Origin: JAKPAM01 sp047601745
Lineage (GTDB): Bacteria; Pseudomonadota; Gammaproteobacteria; Burkholderiales; Burkholderiaceae_E
Direction of reading: 5' to 3'
DNA: 64,000 nucleotides
Assembly (NCBI GenBank): GCA_047601745.1
Contig: JASGIS010000001.1
Location: forward strand, 5,518,001 to 5,582,000
A program made the translations under genes and the position numbers. Below are positions 60,638 through 64,000 of the stretch, piece by piece; position 1 is the first letter of the stretch, and each line of letters opens with the position of its first letter. The notes beneath the pieces were generated by a model. That model was not told the origin of the DNA. It saw only the letters and a program-made list of their open reading frames with translations, and made no database searches.

Positions 60638-62155
60638 ATGGCCGATCCGCTCGAGATCAACGACGAGATCCCGTCAGCGCCCCCTGCCCTGCCGATCGCC
60701 GATCTCCAAGCGCGGATCACCGAACTCGCCGGCCACCTGAATGCCGCCAGCCACCGCTGGCTGGTGCTGATCGCCGAGTTCGATCGCCGCGAAGGCTGGG
60801 CCGATGGCTCCACGCAGTCCTGTGCCCACTGGCTGGGCTGGAAGTGCGGCCTCGACCTGGGCGCGGCACGCGAGAAGGTCCGGGTCGCGCGGGCGCTGAC
60901 CAAGCTGCCGCAGGTCTCGGCGGCGATGGCTCGCGGCGCGCTCAGCTACTCGAAAGTCCGGGCGATCACGCGGATAGCGACCCCGGCCACCGAAGAGACG
61001 CTGCTGATGATCGCGCTGCACGGCACCGCCCATCATGTCGAGACGGTCGTGCGGCACTACCGGCGAGCGCAGGAGTCGATCGAACTCGATCGGGAGGCGC
61101 GACAAGTCGCGAGCCGTGGCCTGCACTACCACTATGACCAGGACGGTTCCCTGGTGCTGCAGGCACGCTTGCCGGCCGAGACGGGTGCGTTGCTGGTCAA
61201 GGCGTTGGAGCAGGCGAGCGACGTGCGTCGCGATCGAGACGTTTCAGCGGAAGCTCAAGACGTTTCAGCGGAAACCGCACCGACGTTGGCTCAGCGCCGG
61301 GCCGACGCGCTGGCACGGTTCGCCGAGACCTGGCTGGCCCACGGCGATCAGGCCCTGTCGGGTGGCGAACGCCAGCAGATCGTCGTGCACGTCGACGTCG
61401 ATAGCCTGCGTGCGGCCGATACGCAGAGCGACGCCGGGACTTCGGACGCCGGGACTTCGGACACCGGGACTTCGGACACCGGGACTTCGGACACCGGGAC
61501 TTCGGACACCGGGACCTCGGACGCCGGGACAGCGAACGCCGATACCTCGGGCGAATCGGCTCCCGGCCGCTGCGAGCTCGAGGACGGTCCGGCGCTGGCA
61601 GTGCAGACCGCGCGGCGCCTGGCCTGCGATGCCAGCATCGTGCGCATCGTCGAGGATGCCTTCGGCCGTGCGCTGGACGTGGGCCGCAAGACACGCAGCA
61701 TTCCGCCGGCGATCCGCCGGGCGCTGCAGGCGCGCGACAGCGGCTGCCGCTTCCCGGGTTGCACGCACACGCGGTTCCTGGATGGGCATCACATCCGGCA
61801 CTGGGCCGACGGCGGCGAGACCCGGCTGTCGAACCTGGTGCTGCTGTGCCGCTTCCATCACAGGCAGGTTCACGAGGGCCGGATCGACGTGCGCGTGCTG
61901 AATGACGGTGCACTGCGGTTCAGCGACGCGCACGGCCATCCGTTCGAGCCGGCGGTGCCGATGGCCGGTGACGTTCGACAGATCGTCCTGCGGCATCGCC
62001 GGGCCGGGCTGGCGATCGATGCCGGCACGGCCGTCACGCGCTGGGCCGGCGAACGGATCGACTACGGAATGGCGGTCGGAGGACTGCTGGCCGAGCAGGC
62101 ACGCCAGCACAGGGGAAACGTTTCAGCGGAAAGGCGCACGGACGGAACGGGTTGA
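60638..62155 (+). CDS. DUF222 / HNH endonuclease domain protein with internal repeats
   Basis: A 505-residue protein of the DUF222-HNH family (13E12-repeat-like), multi-copy selfish-type genes in many bacteria. The DUF222 part (about 20-180) includes LGWKCGLDLGAAREKVRVARAL. The HNH nuclease is near 365-410: CRFPGC, LDGHHIRHWADGG, LSNLVLLCRFHHRQVHEG. Between them lies a (D-A/T-G-T-S) repeat region, and DVSAE peptides encoded by a GTTTCAGCGGAAAC repeat occur around 202-211 and near the C-terminus. GGGAG precedes ATG 60638. It sits between AbiE and IS630 remnants. The biological role is unknown. Confidence 0.88.
   Translation: MADPLEINDEIPSAPPALPIADLQARITELAGHLNAASHRWLVLIAEFDRREGWADGSTQSCAHWLGWKCGLDLGAAREKVRVARALTKLPQVSAAMARGALSYSKVRAITRIATPATEETLLMIALHGTAHHVETVVRHYRRAQESIELDREARQVASRGLHYHYDQDGSLVLQARLPAETGALLVKALEQASDVRRDRDVSAEAQDVSAETAPTLAQRRADALARFAETWLAHGDQALSGGERQQIVVHVDVDSLRAADTQSDAGTSDAGTSDTGTSDTGTSDTGTSDTGTSDAGTANADTSGESAPGRCELEDGPALAVQTARRLACDASIVRIVEDAFGRALDVGRKTRSIPPAIRRALQARDSGCRFPGCTHTRFLDGHHIRHWADGGETRLSNLVLLCRFHHRQVHEGRIDVRVLNDGALRFSDAHGHPFEPAVPMAGDVRQIVLRHRRAGLAIDAGTAVTRWAGERIDYGMAVGGLLAEQARQHRGNVSAERRTDGTG
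61241..61275 (+). repeat. GTTTCAGCGGAAAC repeat, two adjacent copies (third at 62120-62132)
   Basis: Copies are GTTTCAGCGGAAG (61241-61253), GTTTCAGCGGAAAC (61262-61275) and GTTTCAGCGGAAA (62120-62132). The complete form is a small stem-loop, GTTTC/GAAAC arms around AGCG. All three are in the same reading frame and encode Val-Ser-Ala-Glu. The third copy is within 40 bp of the HNH stop and the IS630 remnant. I recall similar V-S-A-E peptides in DUF222-HNH proteins of related bacteria, so this may be a spreading repeat. Confidence 0.8.
61430..61549 (+). repeat. In-frame 15-bp tandem repeat, about eight units
   Basis: Units GACrCCGGGACTTCG repeat seven times from 61430 to 61534, followed by a degenerate eighth (AACGCCGATACCTCG). 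Units 3-5 are identical, a sign of recent slippage or unequal exchange. Each unit encodes Asp-(Ala/Thr)-Gly-Thr-Ser, so copy-number changes keep the frame. It forms a flexible linker between the DUF222 and HNH parts. Confidence 0.95.
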
Positions 62156-62160
62156 GCCGC

Positions 62161-62313
62161 CAGTGCCTGGCACGCCGCTTCCGGGATCGCGACGCCCTCG
62201 TCCGCGAGGTCGCCGCCTGGCAGCTTCACCGCAATGCCGAGCGCACGGCCATCCAGTGGACGTTCACGCGCCAAGACGCCGATCGCAAACTCGGTCGTCA
62301 TTATGTTGCTTAG
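62161..62313 (+). pseudogene. IS630-family transposase, C-terminal remnant
   Basis: The frame reading CAG at 62161 to TAG at 62311-62313 encodes about 50 residues, including RDALVREVAAWQLHRNAERT and IQWTFTRQDADRKLGRHYVA, a good match to the C-terminus of IS630-type transposases (AxWxxxRN, WxFTTxDAxxKL). The catalytic DDE domain is missing; the fragment begins just after the HNH stop. The transposase stop is 17 bp from the convergent flavin oxidoreductase stop. A TA dinucleotide, the IS630 target, occurs just beyond, but the element end was not defined. Confidence 0.72.
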
Positions 62314-62329
62314 TTTAGGTGTCAGCGTA

Positions 62330-63373
62330 CTAGGCGAATGCATCCACGCCATCGAGCAGCGGCCGCACCTCGCGCGCGAAGCGCTCGATAGACGCGCGGG
62401 TCATCGCCGCGTCGCCGATCGCCTCCATGTAGAGCACCAACCGCCGCGCCCCGGTTCCGGCGCAGAAGGCGGCAATCTGCTCGGCCACTCGGGCCGGCGG
62501 TCCGACCGCCGAGGCCGCCGCGACGTGGGCCGCCATCACGTCGCGCTGGTAGGGCTTGCCGTCGGGACCGACATGGCGGTTCGCCGCCTGCGGCACCGAA
62601 GGGTGGTCGCCGGCGGTAAAGGACTGGGTCAGCGCCGCCGACAGCCGCTCGCGGGCTTCGGCCTCGTCGTCATGCACGCACACGATCAGCGCGTGGACAT
62701 GCTCGACCGAAGCGGCATCCGCCGGCCGGGCCGCGTCATAGGCGGCCTCGACCTTCGCCCGCGCCTCGGGCGGCGTCGCGAAATAATGCAGCAGCGGCAG
62801 ACCGTGCGCCGCCGCCAGCGTCACCGAGGCGGGTGTCGAGGTCGCGAGAAAGAGCGGCGGGTGAGGCTGCGTGCGCGGGCGCGGGTTGACGCGCACCGGC
62901 GTGAAATCGTGCCAGCGCCCGTGAGCCTCGACGGTCGCTTTCGTCCAGGCGTCCCGCAGCACGCGGACGGTATGGTCGATCTCGTCGTCCCAGCGGGCGG
63001 GATCGACGCCCAGTACCTCGAAATCACGCAGATAGCCGCCGCGTCCGATGCCGAAATCGAACCGGCCGCCGCTCGCCTGATCGAGCAGAGCCGCCTGCTC
63101 GGCGAGCTGCACCGGATGATAGAGCGGCGCCAGCGTCACCGCCGTCCCCACCCGCAGGCGATTCGTCCGCCCCAGCAGGAACGCCGCCAGGACGAGCGCG
63201 CTCGGATTGATCCCGAAATCGATGAAATGATGCTCGGTCACCCAGACATCGCGATAGCCGAGACGCTCGGCCAGAAGCGCCTGTTCCGCCGTGAGCTCGA
63301 ACACCGCCTGATGATCCGCACCGAGCTGCGCGCCGGCGTTGAGGAACAGCCCGTAAGATCGCGCTCCGGTCAT
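62330..63373 (-). CDS. LLM-class (luciferase-like) flavin-dependent oxidoreductase
   Basis: A 347-residue flavin oxidoreductase of the bacterial luciferase superfamily. DVWVTEHHFIDFG, RLRVGTAVTLAPLYHPVQLAEQAALLDQASGGRFDFGIGRGG and TSTPASVTLAAAHGLPLL are family blocks for FMN(H2) binding. Members are two-component monooxygenases (alkanesulfonates, nitrilotriacetate, long alkanes) or F420 enzymes. No partner flavin reductase is in view. A Fur-box-like palindrome lies 23-45 bp upstream of the start, suggesting iron- or oxidative-stress-linked control. Confidence 0.88.
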   Translation of the reverse strand: MTGARSYGLFLNAGAQLGADHQAVFELTAEQALLAERLGYRDVWVTEHHFIDFGINPSALVLAAFLLGRTNRLRVGTAVTLAPLYHPVQLAEQAALLDQASGGRFDFGIGRGGYLRDFEVLGVDPARWDDEIDHTVRVLRDAWTKATVEAHGRWHDFTPVRVNPRPRTQPHPPLFLATSTPASVTLAAAHGLPLLHYFATPPEARAKVEAAYDAARPADAASVEHVHALIVCVHDDEAEARERLSAALTQSFTAGDHPSVPQAANRHVGPDGKPYQRDVMAAHVAAASAVGPPARVAEQIAAFCAGTGARRLVLYMEAIGDAAMTRASIERFAREVRPLLDGVDAFA

Positions 63374-63390
63374 CGACGCCCCCCGAATTA

Positions 63391-63420
63391 TCGGAAATGA
63401 GAATTAGTCTCATATTCCGA
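63391..63420. promoter_or_regulatory. Fur-box-like palindrome
   Basis: The core ATGAGAATTAGTCTCAT (63397-63413) has arms ATGAGA/TCTCAT. It is extended by TCGGAA (63391-63396) and TTCCGA (63415-63420), which are also reverse complements. The core resembles betaproteobacterial Fur boxes (AATGAGAATnATTCTCATT type). It lies 18 bp upstream of the flavin oxidoreductase start on the minus strand and about 200 bp from mutS. Confidence 0.6.
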
Positions 63421-63480
63421 AGCGGCTTTCAAGGCGCAGAGGTGCCGAAACGGCGTGCGGCCCCGCCTCGGCCACTGGGC

Positions 63481-63508
63481 GCGTGGCGATGCGTGGCGAT
63501 GCGTGGCC
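63481..63508. repeat. Short 10-bp tandem repeat GCGTGGCGAT upstream of mutS
   Basis: Two perfect GCGTGGCGAT units (63481-63500) and a partial third (GCGTGGCC) lie in the intergenic region about 110 bp before the mutS start. No function can be assigned; slippage is possible. Confidence 0.75.
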
Positions 63509-63617
63509 GGCGTCGGACCCAACTCCCGCTCCTCTTACAATACCTGCCCTACTCTGCTGCCCTCGGCTCGGCCCCTGTCGAACCCGCCGTAGCCGCACAC
63601 CGCCCATCTGCCCGCGC

Positions 63618-64000
63618 ATGACCGACACCCACCGCTCCGCCCACACGCCGATGATGCAGCAGTACCTGTCCATCAAGGCGGACCATCCGGACACGCTGGT
63701 CCTGTACCGGATGGGCGATTTCTACGAGCTGTTCTACGACGATGCGGTCAAGGCGTCGCGGCTGCTCGGCATCACGCTGACGCGGCGCGGGGCATCGAAC
63801 GGCCAGCCGATCCCGATGGCGGGCGTGCCGGTGCACTCGATCGACCAGTACCTGGCGCGCCTGGTCCGCATCGGCGAGTCGGCCGCGATCTGCGAGCAGA
63901 TCGGCGATCCGGCCACCAGCAAGGGGCCGGTCGAACGCAAGGTCACGCGCATCGTCACGCCGGGCACGGTGACCGAGAGCCAGTTGCTGCCCGAGCGCGA
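63618..64000 (+). CDS. mutS: DNA mismatch repair protein MutS (N-terminal part, runs off window)
   Basis: The first 127 residues of MutS. ATG 63618 gives MTDTHRSAHTPMMQQYLSIK, then LVLYRMGDFYELFYDDA, which holds the mismatch-recognition Phe-x-Glu (FYE), then GQPIPMAGVPVHSIDQYLARLV and VTRIVTPGTVTE, all canonical domain I. The frame stays open to the right edge. The full protein is usually about 850-880 residues. Its promoter lies in the 244 bp shared with the divergent flavin oxidoreductase. Confidence 0.97.
   Translation, partial: MTDTHRSAHTPMMQQYLSIKADHPDTLVLYRMGDFYELFYDDAVKASRLLGITLTRRGASNGQPIPMAGVPVHSIDQYLARLVRIGESAAICEQIGDPATSKGPVERKVTRIVTPGTVTESQLLPER

Noticed and set aside
61430..61549. 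Tandem repeats considered as a CRISPR array
   Set aside because: Units are only 15 bp, contiguous without spacers, and in frame inside a coding region; no cas genes nearby.

Overview
The window looks like chromosomal DNA from a free-living, metabolically versatile betaproteobacterium, most likely Burkholderiales. The support is high GC with strong GC bias at third codon positions, solitary TctC/Bug-type solute-binding proteins, many acyl-CoA ligases and acyl-CoA degradation genes, tannase-family lipoproteins, a PEP-CTERM protein, and a mutS start at the right edge. The species cannot be named from sequence alone. No rRNA, tRNA or CRISPR array was seen.

Layout. 1-10.2 kb: an aliphatic amidase (amiE, cut by the window edge) whose leader holds a terminator-like hairpin; a divergent LysR regulator; an operon of two exported lipoprotein hydrolases (tannase family and a DUF6351-like protein); an LTA-synthase-type phosphoglycerol transferase converging on an EamA-PAP2-dgkA operon. 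10.8-29.3 kb: an ABC1/ADCK-family kinase-like protein; an AraC-aldehyde dehydrogenase-MFS operon divergent from an MHS-transporter/acyl-CoA ligase pair; an Asp/Glu-racemase-like gene divergent from an NCS1 permease; a 3-hydroxyacyl-CoA dehydrogenase divergent from a second acyl-CoA ligase; a DUF6394 protein paired with a two-RCK potassium channel; a PPOX-family protein and a MarR regulator. 29.7-36.9 kb: one eight-gene operon (CaiB CoA-transferase, acyl-CoA dehydrogenase, MaoC-like protein, BadH-like SDR, two Bug proteins, thioesterase, crotonase). This reads as uptake and CoA-dependent degradation of an organic acid, possibly alicyclic. 36.9-42.8 kb: a BisC/TorA-type molybdoenzyme, a canonical enoyl-CoA hydratase, an AraC regulator and an MFS transporter.

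43.3-51.8 kb: Crp/Fnr and TetR regulators back to back over a pair of palindromic operator-like sites, then an acyl-CoA ligase, a carotenoid-cleavage/lignostilbene-type dioxygenase, a membrane-anchored FAH-family protein and a two-component system. 51.5-55.9 kb: a WHy-domain lipoprotein, a TauD-cupin-MBL operon and a PEP-CTERM SGNH hydrolase. 56-60 kb: GNAT, XRE-cupin, a Tat-exported cysteine hydrolase, a solitary solute-binding protein and a LysE exporter. 60.0-62.3 kb is a small scar of mobile and defence DNA: decayed AbiEi/AbiEii toxin-antitoxin fragments, a DUF222-HNH endonuclease gene with two kinds of internal repeat, and the C-terminal remnant of an IS630-type transposase. 62.3-64 kb: a luciferase-like flavin oxidoreductase with a Fur-box-like palindrome upstream, then the start of mutS.

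Several genes overlap tail to tail: LysR/DUF6351 by 37 bp, AraC/MFS by 92 bp and histidine kinase/WHy by 205 bp. The most unusual observations are the amiE leader attenuator, the eight-gene CoA operon in which both hydratase-type proteins lack the usual catalytic residues, and the AbiE/HNH/IS630 scar with its GTTTCAGCGGAAAC repeats.
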